Below, piece after piece: positions 55,032 to 62,612 of a stretch of 64,000 bases of DNA. The first letter of the stretch is position 1. The number at the start of each line of letters is the position of its first letter. The position numbers and the translations under genes are program-made. Under the pieces are notes generated by a model. That model worked only from the letters and a program-made list of their open reading frames with translations, did no database searches and had not been told where the DNA came from. This DNA is from Tardiphaga alba. GTDB lineage: Bacteria; Pseudomonadota; Alphaproteobacteria; Rhizobiales; Xanthobacteraceae. The stretch lies in assembly GCF_018279705.1 (NCBI RefSeq), contig NZ_CP036498.1:372001-436000 (forward strand), written 5' to 3'.

Positions 55032-55454
55032 TTACTCGATCACCCGATCGCGTAGCGATGCATCCGGCACCATGCAGGCATCGCTGCGACCGAAGATGCG
55101 GTAGCGATTGTTTGCGATGAGACTGTAGACAGGATCACGCAGTGCCGCGGGCACGACCAGCAACACGCGCACCCAGCTCCATCGCGGCAACAGCGAAAGT
55201 GTCGTCAGCGCTCCGTCCGATTTAAAGTGTGCGATGCCACCATGGATCACCGCATTGGTGTCGGGGTTGTTCGGGTCAATCCCGAATTGGTGCGCAAGCC
55301 TTGAGCCATAATCCGACTGGATCGGCGTGAAGCGAAAGCGTTTTGCCACATCGCGCTTCGCGACGAACATGATCCAGCTCGAGCAGAAGATGCAGACGCC
55401 GTCATAGAGAATGATGTCGTCGTCGGGCCAAGGAGTGGTCTGGTCAGCGGTCAT
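55032..55454 (-). CDS. DCC-family (DUF393) thiol-disulfide oxidoreductase-like protein
   Basis: The 140-residue protein has the DxxCxxC motif of DUF393 in YDGVCIFCSSWI (Cys27 and Cys30 region), followed by RFTPIQSDYGSRLAHQFG and VIANNRYRIFGR near the end. The family is related to glutaredoxin folds; its role is not established. Its ATG overlaps the stop of the DUF2269 gene (ATGA at 55451-55454), so translation is coupled to that membrane protein. Confidence 0.87.
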   Translation of the reverse strand: MTADQTTPWPDDDIILYDGVCIFCSSWIMFVAKRDVAKRFRFTPIQSDYGSRLAHQFGIDPNNPDTNAVIHGGIAHFKSDGALTTLSLLPRWSWVRVLLVVPAALRDPVYSLIANNRYRIFGRSDACMVPDASLRDRVIE

Positions 55455-55915
55455 GGCTTGGCGATCATCAGCCACAGCGTAGCCAGCATCGCGCCAAAAC
55501 CCAGCGTGCCGAGCACGAGCGAGCGGCGAAACAAGGCGTGATAGCGCGGCGGCGGAGGTGCGCGATCAGCCACAGCGGTCCGCGTGATGGTGCGAATTTC
55601 GATCTGCATGAACAGCACCGGCAGCCAGAGCAGGCTGGCCAGAGCATAGAGGATCAGCGACGCAATCATCCAGGGCTCTGCGGCAGACGTGGATGACATC
55701 TCCATCAGCAGCCCGCCGGTGAACGGCTGCAGCACCATGGCCCCGCCAGTCAGCAAAGCGGTTGCGGCAAGGGAGCTGTTGGCGGTGGCTGCAATGAAAG
55801 CGCCGTCGCCAGAGCGATGGGCTTGCAACATCATAAAGGCAATGCCGCCGCCGGTGCCGAGGATGACGACGGCGCCGAGCACATGCAGGAATTTGAGAAC
55901 GAAGTAGACTGTCAT
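55451..55915 (-). CDS. DUF2269-family membrane protein
   Basis: The 154-residue protein has four predicted helices (VYFVLKFLHVLGAVVILGTGGGIAFMML, SSLAATALLTGGAMVLQPFTGGLLM, WMIASLILYALASLLWLPVLFMQI and LVLGTLGFGAMLATLWLMIA). It belongs to the DUF2269 family, which has no known activity. ATG 55915 was preferred over upstream frames that begin in the intergenic region. Next to a DCC protein it may work on periplasmic redox or metal chemistry, but that is inference from adjacency. Confidence 0.8.
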   Translation of the reverse strand: MTVYFVLKFLHVLGAVVILGTGGGIAFMMLQAHRSGDGAFIAATANSSLAATALLTGGAMVLQPFTGGLLMEMSSTSAAEPWMIASLILYALASLLWLPVLFMQIEIRTITRTAVADRAPPPPRYHALFRRSLVLGTLGFGAMLATLWLMIAKP

Positions 55916-56220
55916 CGCCGGCTCAGGCTGCCAAACAAACAGGTATCCGGCTCTGCGTATCATGGCGTTGCGGCCGGGCAAGTGGTGTCGGCGCGAATCA
56001 GATCGTCGATGATGCGGCGACAACACATGCGTGTAGCGGATTCTTGCATCGCGGATTTGAAGGTATCGCGGTGGAAAACCCGATCGGCCGCTGACCCATC
56101 CCGCAACGATCTGTCTTTTTCCGGGACAGATTTTCGCGGAACTGATGCAAAAATTCCACACATTAACTGATAATTAACGATGCCCTTGAAGACGGCCGGG
56201 CGTGCTGCTTTGATCGCGTC
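55916..56220. other. intergenic region between divergent genes, no gene seen
   Basis: This 305-base gap holds the 5' regions of DUF2269 and the GNAT gene. A short hairpin (ATCTGTC ... GACAGAT with a T-rich loop) lies near 56107-56131, and AT-rich TTAACTGATAATTAAC near 56163-56178 is a plausible promoter zone for the GNAT gene. I found no coding sequence. Confidence 0.5.
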
Positions 56221-56730
56221 ATGAGCACAACCCTGATCGATGTTCGGCCGGCCAAGACTGCGGACGCAGTCGAAGTGGCGTCCACCCATGACGAAGCCTG
56301 GCGCGCCGCCTATCAGGGCCTGATTCCCGGTCCCGAACTGGAAAAGCTCATCAACCGCCGTGGCCCACAATGGTGGGATTCGGCGATCCGCAAGGGTAGC
56401 CGCGTTAGCGTGCTGTGCTTCGGCGACAAGGTGGCCGGTTACGCCAATTACGGCCGCAACCGTGCCCGCAGCCTGCAGTTCGAAGGCGAGATCTACGAGC
56501 TCTATCTGCGTCCGGAATTCCAGGGCCTCGGTTTCGGCCGCCGCCTGTTTGCCTCGGCCAAGCGCGATCTGGTGCAGAGCGGGCTGAAGAGCCTCGTAAT
56601 CTGGGCCCTGTCGGACAATGAAGGCGCGACGGAATTCTACCGTGCTTTGGGCGGCCGCATGGTAGCCCGCTCCTCGGAACGTTTCGGCGCCAAGTCGCTC
56701 GACAAGGTGGCCTTCGCCTGGAACGCGTGA
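56221..56730 (+). CDS. GNAT-family N-acetyltransferase
   Basis: The 169-residue protein has the GNAT acetyl-CoA site EIYELYLRPEFQGLGFGRRLFASAKRDLVQSG (motif A, Q/RxxGxG/A as QGLGFG) and motif B-like SDNEGATEFYRALGGRMV. It transfers acetyl from acetyl-CoA to an amine on an unknown substrate. ATG 56221 begins the gene at the stop-free frame. The pyrophosphatase gene follows on the same strand after about 130 bases. Confidence 0.9.
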   Translation: MSTTLIDVRPAKTADAVEVASTHDEAWRAAYQGLIPGPELEKLINRRGPQWWDSAIRKGSRVSVLCFGDKVAGYANYGRNRARSLQFEGEIYELYLRPEFQGLGFGRRLFASAKRDLVQSGLKSLVIWALSDNEGATEFYRALGGRMVARSSERFGAKSLDKVAFAWNA

Positions 56731-56862
56731 GGCCAAACTCCGCTTTCCGGTATTTCTGCTAAGTCTTTCACCAATCGCGCAATTTCGCGCGGTTTGGCGT
56801 TGAATCCGGCGTCCCGCTCCGCTACCTCTCGCGCATCTGTCACGCGAATTCCGGAGCTTTCG

Positions 56863-57399
56863 ATGCGTCTTGACGCAATCCCGCTTGGCGCCAAGGCGCC
56901 GCATGAAGTGAATGTCGTCATCGAAGTGGCGGTCGGCGGTGAGCCGATCAAATACGAGATGGACAAGGCCTCCGGCGCGTTGTTCGTCGATCGTTTCCTC
57001 TACACGCCGATGCGCTACCCCGGAAATTACGGCTTCATCCCGCACACCCTTTCGGGTGACGGCGACCCGTGCGACGTGCTGATCGCCAACACCCGCGCCA
57101 TCGTGCCCGGCGCCGTGATGGCTTGCCGTCCGGTCGGCGTGCTATTGATGGAAGACGAAGGCGGCCAGGATGAGAAGATCATCGCGGTGCCGACCTCGAA
57201 GCTCACCCAGCGCTACGACAAGGTGAAGAATTACAGCGACCTGCCGCAGATCACGCTGGACCAGATCCAGCACTTCTTCGAGCACTACAAGGACCTCGAA
57301 CCCGGCAAATGGGTGAAGGTGGTGCGCTGGGCCGATGCCGCGGAAGCGCATAAGCTGATCCAGGAAGGCATCGACCGCGCGAAAGCCGAAAAGAAGTAA
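56863..57399 (+). CDS. ppa: inorganic pyrophosphatase
   Basis: The 178-residue family I enzyme hydrolyses pyrophosphate in the cytoplasm, driving biosynthesis forward. The signature [13 protein letters not shown] (Mg2+-binding Asp residues), the [15 protein letters not shown] active-site stretch, [12 protein letters not shown] and the phosphate-site residues in [11 protein letters not shown] are visible. ATG 56863 has GGAG nine bases upstream and gives a family-length protein. It is essential in most bacteria. Confidence 0.96.
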   Translation: MRLDAIPLGAKAPHEVNVVIEVAVGGEPIKYEMDKASGALFVDRFLYTPMRYPGNYGFIPHTLSGDGDPCDVLIANTRAIVPGAVMACRPVGVLLMEDEGGQDEKIIAVPTSKLTQRYDKVKNYSDLPQITLDQIQHFFEHYKDLEPGKWVKVVRWADAAEAHKLIQEGIDRAKAEKK

Positions 57400-57433
57400 C
57401 GGCTGATCAGCCGGCGGTGCAGGGGGACATCCG

Positions 57434-58915
57434 ATGCGCCGCTTGCTGATTGGGTTACGCAATCTCATCCTCGTCGCGATCGCCATTGTCGTGGTGCTCG
57501 CGGCGGTGGTTCTGGTGAATACGTTCCGGCAGGGCTCGAAGCAGATCGCTGTTTCGCCGGCGCCGAAGACCGCGGTGGACGAACAGGCCGCCGCACAACG
57601 CCTCGCCGAGGCGATCCGCTTCCAGACCATCTCCAACGCGTTCAATCCCGATCAGGCGGCTGGCCCGCTGCGCGCGATGCATGCGCATCTCGCTGCGAGT
57701 TTCCCGGCCTTCCATGCTGCGACGAAGCTCGAGGTGGTTGGCAACTACAGCCTGTTGTTCATCTGGCAGGGCAGCGATCCCGCGGCGGGGCCGATCGCGC
57801 TGCTGGCGCATCAGGACGTGGTGCCGGTGGCGCCCGGCACCGAGAAGGACTGGCAATATCCGCCTTTCGACGGCGTCGTCGCCGATGGCTTTGTCTGGGG
57901 CCGAGGCTCCTGGGACGACAAGGGCAATCTCTATTCGATCTTGGAGGCTGCAGAAGCGCTGGCCAAGGCCGGCTTCCGTCCGAAGCGGACGGTCTATTTT
58001 GCCTTCGGCCATGACGAAGAGGTGTCCGGCACCCGCGGCGCGCAGGCGATGGCGGCGCTGTTGAAATCGCGCGGCGTGAAGCTCGATTTCGTGCTCGATG
58101 AAGGGCTGCTGATCACCGAAGGAATTTTGAAGGGGCTGGAGAAGCCGATGGCGCTGATCGGCGTGGCCGAGAAGGGCTATGCGACATTGGTGCTGAATGC
58201 GCGCGCGACACCCGGCCATTCCTCGATGCCGCCGCGCGAGACTGCGATCGGCATGATGAGCGCGGCACTGACGCATCTGGAAAATGCGCGGTTGCCGATG
58301 CAGATCCGCAGCACGGTGGGTGAGATGTTTACGACTATTGCGCCGGAGATGAGCGGTTTCAATCGCGTGGTGCTGACGAATCTCTGGCTGTTCAAACCGC
58401 TGCTGCTGCGCGAATTTGAAAAGAGCGGCCCCACGGAAGCGACGGTGCGCACGACCACGGCGCTCACCATCTTCAACGCCGGCGACAAGGACAATGTGTT
58501 GCCGGGCAATGCCGAAGCGGTGGTGAATTTCCGGCTGTTGCCCGGTGATACGCAGGCGAGTGTCACGGAGCATGTGCGGAAGGTGGTTGCGAATGAGAAG
58601 ATCGAGATCAAGCCGTATCCGGGCAATACCGATCCGCCACCCGTGACGGGGATCGCGAGCGAGTCATATCGTGCGTTGAACACGACGATCCGTGAGGTGT
58701 TTCCCGATGCTCTGGTGGCGCCGGGGCTGATGGTGGCCGCGACGGATTCGCGGCACTATGCCGGGGTGACCGACAACATCTTCCGCTTTTCGCCGGTGCG
58801 CGCGAACTCAGAAGATCTCAAACGCTTCCACGGAACGAATGAGCGGCTCAGCATCGCGAATTACGCGGATATGATCCGGTTCTATCGGCGGCTGCTGGAG
58901 AATGTCGCGCAATAA
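57434..58915 (+). CDS. M20-family metallopeptidase (carboxypeptidase S-like), membrane-anchored
   Basis: The 493-residue protein has an N-terminal membrane helix (NLILVAIAIVVVLAAVVLVNTF, about 8-30) and a M20 fold of the Gly-Xaa carboxypeptidase (CPS1) group: first zinc ligand in LLAHQDVVPVAPG, bridging Asp in GRGSWDDKGNLYS, Glu-Glu in AFGHDEEVSGTRG, further ligands DEGLLI and a terminal His in SRHYAGVTDN/FHGTNERL. It likely cleaves small N-acyl or dipeptide substrates at the periplasmic face. It is longer than most cytoplasmic M20 members because of the anchor. Monocistronic. Confidence 0.88.
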   Translation: MRRLLIGLRNLILVAIAIVVVLAAVVLVNTFRQGSKQIAVSPAPKTAVDEQAAAQRLAEAIRFQTISNAFNPDQAAGPLRAMHAHLAASFPAFHAATKLEVVGNYSLLFIWQGSDPAAGPIALLAHQDVVPVAPGTEKDWQYPPFDGVVADGFVWGRGSWDDKGNLYSILEAAEALAKAGFRPKRTVYFAFGHDEEVSGTRGAQAMAALLKSRGVKLDFVLDEGLLITEGILKGLEKPMALIGVAEKGYATLVLNARATPGHSSMPPRETAIGMMSAALTHLENARLPMQIRSTVGEMFTTIAPEMSGFNRVVLTNLWLFKPLLLREFEKSGPTEATVRTTTALTIFNAGDKDNVLPGNAEAVVNFRLLPGDTQASVTEHVRKVVANEKIEIKPYPGNTDPPPVTGIASESYRALNTTIREVFPDALVAPGLMVAATDSRHYAGVTDNIFRFSPVRANSEDLKRFHGTNERLSIANYADMIRFYRRLLENVAQ

Positions 58916-58921
58916 CTCTTA

Positions 58922-59026
58922 CTGTCATTGCCCGCGAAAGCGGGCAATCCAGTATGCGGCGGGAGTTGTGATGACGCGCAGGAAGCGGTGTCTACTGGAT
59001 CGCCCGCTTTCGCGGGCGATGACAGA
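58922..59026. repeat. intergenic inverted repeat, type D-like copy 3
   Basis: CTGTCATTGCCCGCGAAAGCGGGCAATCCAGTA is answered by TACTGGATCGCCCG plus GCGGGCGATGACAG: nested hairpins (CCCGCGAAAGCGGG, and CCCGCTTTCGCGGG) within one large palindrome. It shares the GATCCAGTA / TACTGGATC core with 43025-43166 and lies between the M20 gene and folD. Confidence 0.85.
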
Positions 59027-59032
59027 GGGGAA

Positions 59033-59916
59033 TTAAACCGCCGGCGGCTTCAGCCCGTTGATCGCGCAGGCCGCGCGCAGCGTATTCACCAGCAGGCACG
59101 CGACCGTCATCTGGCCGACGCCGCCCGGCACTGGCGTAATCGCACCAGCCGTTTTCAGCGCTTCCTGATAGGCGACGTCGCCCACCAGCTTCGATTTGCC
59201 ATCTGCGGCCGGCAGGCGGTTGATGCCGACATCGATCACGGTCGCGCCCGGCTTGATCCAGTCGCCACGCACCATTTCGGATTTGCCGACGGCGGCGAAA
59301 ACAAGATCGGCCTGCGCGGTCAGCTTCGGCAGTTCCTTCGAGCGTGAATGCGCGATGGTGACGGTGGCGTTCTCGTTGAGCAGCAATTGCACCAGCGGAC
59401 GGCCGACGAGATTGGAGCGGCCGATCACGATGGCATTCATGCCTTCCAGTGATTTGTGCACGCTCTTCGCCAGGATGATGCAGCCCAGCGGCGTGCAGGG
59501 CGACAGCGCGTCCATGCCGCTGGCAAGGCGCCCGGCATTGACCGGATGCAGGCCGTCGACATCCTTGGCGGGATCGATGGCATTGATCACCGCCTGTGTA
59601 TCGAGGCCCTTCGGCAGCGGCAGCTGCACGAGGATGCCATGCACCGAGGCGTCATTGTTCAGCTTCTGCACCAGCGCGATCAGATCGCTTTGCGCGACAT
59701 CGGCGGGCAGCACGTGCTCGAAGGAGGCCATGCCGGCTTCCTGGGTCTGCTTGTGCTTGCTGCGCACATAGACCTCGCTGGCCGGATCGCTGCCGACCAG
59801 CACTACGGCGAGGCCGGGCGTCAGGCCGTGATCCCTTTCACCCGCGCCACTTCAGCGGCGACGCGGCTGCGGAGTTCGGCGGCGATCACTTTCCCATCGA
59901 TCACGCTGGCGGTCAT
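59033..59916 (-). pseudogene. folD: FolD (methylene-THF dehydrogenase/cyclohydrolase) with an apparent one-base frameshift
   Basis: The C-terminal 256 residues are Fol[63 protein letters not shown] and [15 protein letters not shown]. The N-terminus is in another frame: ATG 59916 gives MTASVIDGKVIAAELRS to EVARVKG, then reads into a stop. One extra base in the GGG run at 59833-59835 would join both parts as [20 protein letters not shown]. FolD makes 10-formyl-THF and is essential in many bacteria, so a sequencing error is the more likely explanation. The ATG overlaps the DUF167 stop (ATGA), consistent with an intact operon. Confidence 0.88.
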
Positions 59917-60251
59917 GCTGTGTCCTTGTCGTCAGACGGGGCGGCTGCGAGGTCGCGCAGGACGAGCCCCAGTTTCTTCGGGTCGCCATTGACGGCGATC
60001 TGTTTGATGCGGGAGGTGGCGCCCGACAGCAGCCGGACATCCCGCTTCGGTACGCCGAGCTTTTTCGCAAGCAGCTCGGTGACGGCGCGATTGGCCTCGC
60101 CGCCTTCGGCAATGGCGCGAACACGGAGTTTCAGCACCGCGCGGCCATTGGCCATGGTCTCGATCCCGTCGATGTCGTCCCGGCCGCCGCGCGGTGTCAC
60201 GCGGACGGCAATGCTGATGCCATCGGCACCGTATCGCCAGGGATCCGCCAA
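59913..60251 (-). CDS. DUF167 / YggU-family protein
   Basis: The 112-residue protein has the DUF167 hallmarks ISIAVRVTPRGGRDDI, ANGRAVLKLRVRAIAEGGEANRAVTELLAKKLGVPKRDVRLLSGATSRIKQI, ending in DLAAAPSDDKDTA. The fold is small alpha/beta with no known catalytic role. The start is uncertain: TTG 60251 (GAGG just before, spacing short) is the first plausible start after the yggT stop. It sits between yggT and folD in one operon; its stop overlaps the folD ATG. Confidence 0.85.
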   Translation of the reverse strand: MADPWRYGADGISIAVRVTPRGGRDDIDGIETMANGRAVLKLRVRAIAEGGEANRAVTELLAKKLGVPKRDVRLLSGATSRIKQIAVNGDPKKLGLVLRDLAAAPSDDKDTA

Positions 60252-60256
60252 CGGCC

Positions 60257-60547
60257 TCAGATCACGTTCGGGTAAATGTAATAAGAGATCACCCGCTGCA
60301 GGAACATGATGATCAGGATCACGACGATCGGTGACAGATCGAGGCCGCCGAGGCTCGGCAGCATCCGGCGGATCGGCGCCAGCACCGGCTCGGTGATGCG
60401 ATAGAGGAACTCGCCGACGGCGGCGATGAACTGGTTGCGGGTGTTCACCACATTGAAGGCGATCAGCCACGAGAGAATCGCGGAGGCAATCAGCAGCCAG
60501 ACGTAAAGGTCCAGGACGATCAGCACGATATCGAGAACGGCGCGCAT
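60257..60547 (-). CDS. YggT-family membrane protein
   Basis: The 96-residue protein has two strong helices (IVLIVLDLYVWLLIASAILSWLIAF and VVILIIMFLQRVISYYI) linked by a loop with FLYRITEPVLAPIRRMLP, the YggT signature (EPxLxPIRR). Family members act in osmotic tolerance and cell-envelope maintenance, the mechanism being unclear. The ATG at 60547 is preferred over the ATG five codons upstream. It is the first gene of the yggT-DUF167-folD unit. Confidence 0.87.
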   Translation of the reverse strand: MRAVLDIVLIVLDLYVWLLIASAILSWLIAFNVVNTRNQFIAAVGEFLYRITEPVLAPIRRMLPSLGGLDLSPIVVILIIMFLQRVISYYIYPNVI

Positions 60548-60753
60548 GGCGGGAGGGCTCAAAGGTTGGGTCGCGGATTGGACCTTCGGCTAAATATCGG
60601 TTCAAGCCTGCGCAAACAAGGGAAGGTTGGGCTGGAAAAGCCCGGAAAATCGCGACCTTGCGCGACTTGCCGGTCGTTCTTGACTTGCCGTTAACAGGGA
60701 TTGTAAATGGCGCCCATTCCAGACCAGCGCTGCTTCGCGGCGCTGTTCTCGAC

Positions 60754-60827
<74 letters not shown>

Positions 60828-60829
<2 letters not shown>

Positions 60830-60903
60830 TCCTTCGCTCGCTTCGCGAGCTACGGCTCGGCAAGCCAAACTCCATCCATCGGACGCGAAGCGAGGGAAGG
60901 ATG
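60828..60903. repeat. inverted repeat directly after the tRNA
   Basis: CATCCTTCGCTCGCTTCG is mirrored by CGAAGCGAGGGAAGGATG about 40 bases later. It begins within two bases of the tRNA 3' end and could fold into a long hairpin, though no T-run follows. Confidence 0.7.
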
Positions 60904-60952
60904 TCGCGCTGGAGCCCGCAGGGCGAAAGCGGACGCAGTTGAAACTCTGCCC

Positions 60953-61741
60953 CTAACCCTGCCCCACCCTTGTCAGCTGCAACCGCGCCACCGCCCCGGC
61001 AATAAAGCTCCGCGGGAACAATCTCAGCAGCACCGGCACGATCTTGATCCCCAGCCCCGGGAACACCGTGCCCTTGTTCGCCATCAGGCTCTTGTAAGCC
61101 AGCGCCGCCACATCCTTCGGCGAGACGCCGAGAATCGCCGAATCCAGCCCCGGCTTGAACCCCGCGCGCGCCTGGAATTCCGATGGCACCGGACCGGGGC
61201 AGAGCGCGGTGACGCGCACGCCTTTGGGGCCGAGTTCCTGGCGTAGCGCTTCGGTGAAGGACAGCACATAGGCCTTGCTGGCGTAATAGACCGCCATGCC
61301 GGGACCCGGGATCAGGCCGGCGATCGAGCTCACATTGAGGATGCCGCCCTTATGTTTGATCACCTGCGGGGCGAGGCGCAGCGACAGGTCAGTGAGGGTG
61401 CGGACATTCAGATCGATCATGCGCAGCTGCGCATCGCGGTCCATATCGACGGCAAAGCCGAACATGCCGAAGCCGGCATTGTTGATCAGATACTCAACTT
61501 CGACGCCGGCGCTTTGCAGCGCGTCTTCGATCTTGGCGCAGGCATCTGGTTGTTCGAGATCGCAGGGAATGACGATGGGGGCCTGGCCGCCGGAGGCGAC
61601 GATTTCGGCGGAGAGAGCGGTGAGGCGATCGGCGCGGCGCGCGACCAGTGCCAGCCGATGCTTGTTCGCGGCGAAGACGCGGGCCATCTCGGCGCCAATT
61701 CCCGCCGAAGCTCCGGTAATCAGGGTTACGCGCTCAGTCAC
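60953..61741 (-). CDS. short-chain dehydrogenase/reductase (DltE/YqjQ-like)
   Basis: The 262-residue protein has the NAD(P) motif TLITGASAGIGAEMARVFA, the NNAG (YLINNAGFGMFG) and the catalytic YYASK (Tyr and Lys) in GMAVYYASKAYVLSFTEALRQELGPKGVRVTALCPGP. The GNAFGF-like pattern FGFAVDMDRDAQLRMIDLNV is typical of the cluster of SDR proteins with unknown physiological substrate. The length and the active-site set are complete. It is monocistronic, next to the tRNA. Confidence 0.88.
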   Translation of the reverse strand: MTERVTLITGASAGIGAEMARVFAANKHRLALVARRADRLTALSAEIVASGGQAPIVIPCDLEQPDACAKIEDALQSAGVEVEYLINNAGFGMFGFAVDMDRDAQLRMIDLNVRTLTDLSLRLAPQVIKHKGGILNVSSIAGLIPGPGMAVYYASKAYVLSFTEALRQELGPKGVRVTALCPGPVPSEFQARAGFKPGLDSAILGVSPKDVAALAYKSLMANKGTVFPGLGIKIVPVLLRLFPRSFIAGAVARLQLTRVGQG

Positions 61742-61883
61742 GGAAATTCTCTGGCAAAAATGGCTCGAAGGCGAATAGTTCTAACCAACAGGCGTAATGA
61801 AGATAACATTCATGCGCAAGCGCGAATGGCTATGGGCAAGCGTTCGGCGGTCGGCATAGCGGATCGCGCAATGTGACGTATTT

Positions 61884-61977
61884 GTAGGGTGGGCAAAGGA
61901 GCAGAGCGACGTGCCCACATTCAAGTGCACGGCAGGGAAAGGTGGGCACGGCGCAAGGGCGCCTTTGCCCACCCTAC
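61884..61977. repeat. intergenic inverted repeat (GTAGGGTGGGC type)
   Basis: GTAGGGTGGGCAAAGG is mirrored by CCTTTGCCCACCCTAC, with inner arms GTGCCCAC and GTGGGCAC. It fills most of the gap before the TerB-like gene. Confidence 0.87.
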
Positions 61978-61981
61978 AGGA

Positions 61982-62461
61982 CTATGCGATGGCGTCGGTT
62001 TCGGCGGCATCTCCGGCCACGCGGCGCTTGAGTTCGACGCGATCGCGCGCGGAGACGCCGAGCAGATCGGCAGCACGCCAGACGACGTTTTCCTCGAATT
62101 CGCTGACCTTACCATCTGCGAAGACCAGCTCCCACATCATCTCCACCAGACGAATACGGCCGGGTTCGTCCACCACGCGCATGATGACGCTGGTGAAGTG
62201 ATAGAGATCGACGGCTTCGCCCTCGACCAGCGTCGCTGCTTCGATCAGGCGATCGGCGGTGCCGGGATTGAGCTCAAAACGCGTTTCGATCAGGCTATGC
62301 AGCTTATCCTGCTCGATCTTAGACGGTGCGCCGTCGATTGATATCACGTGAATCAGCAACGCGGTGGCCGCGAGACGAAAGCCGGTGTCGTCGAATTTCT
62401 GATCGGCCGTGGCATCTGGGGCCACAACATCTGAAATGAATTGGCGCAATTTTTCGAGCAT
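61982..62461 (-). CDS. TerB-like (tellurite-resistance-type) protein
   Basis: The 159-residue protein is all-helical with two TerB-like repeats: DDTGFRLAATALLIHVISIDGAPSKIEQDKLHSLI and IRLVEMMWELVFADGKVSEFEENVVWRAADLLGV, where the D-G-x-(x)-(E) metal-binding motif of TerB is present in each (IDGAP and ADGKV). The role is unknown; TerB-type domains occur in metal-linked stress modules. ATG 62461 is the first Met in a family-like helix. It lies downstream of the cyclase with about 150 bases between, containing no other gene. Confidence 0.82.
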   Translation of the reverse strand: MLEKLRQFISDVVAPDATADQKFDDTGFRLAATALLIHVISIDGAPSKIEQDKLHSLIETRFELNPGTADRLIEAATLVEGEAVDLYHFTSVIMRVVDEPGRIRLVEMMWELVFADGKVSEFEENVVWRAADLLGVSARDRVELKRRVAGDAAETDAIA

Positions 62462-62612
62462 GAGATTTTGAACCAGATAGGCGGGGCGCGCACCATGCGA
62501 CGAATGGCCCGACGCGTTGTGCTGCGGAAATGAAACGCGCACAAGTGATGACGGTTCCTCACCGCGCAATTACAGTTAAGTAAGCCTTCTTCCGAAGGGT
62601 GACTTGGTTGGA

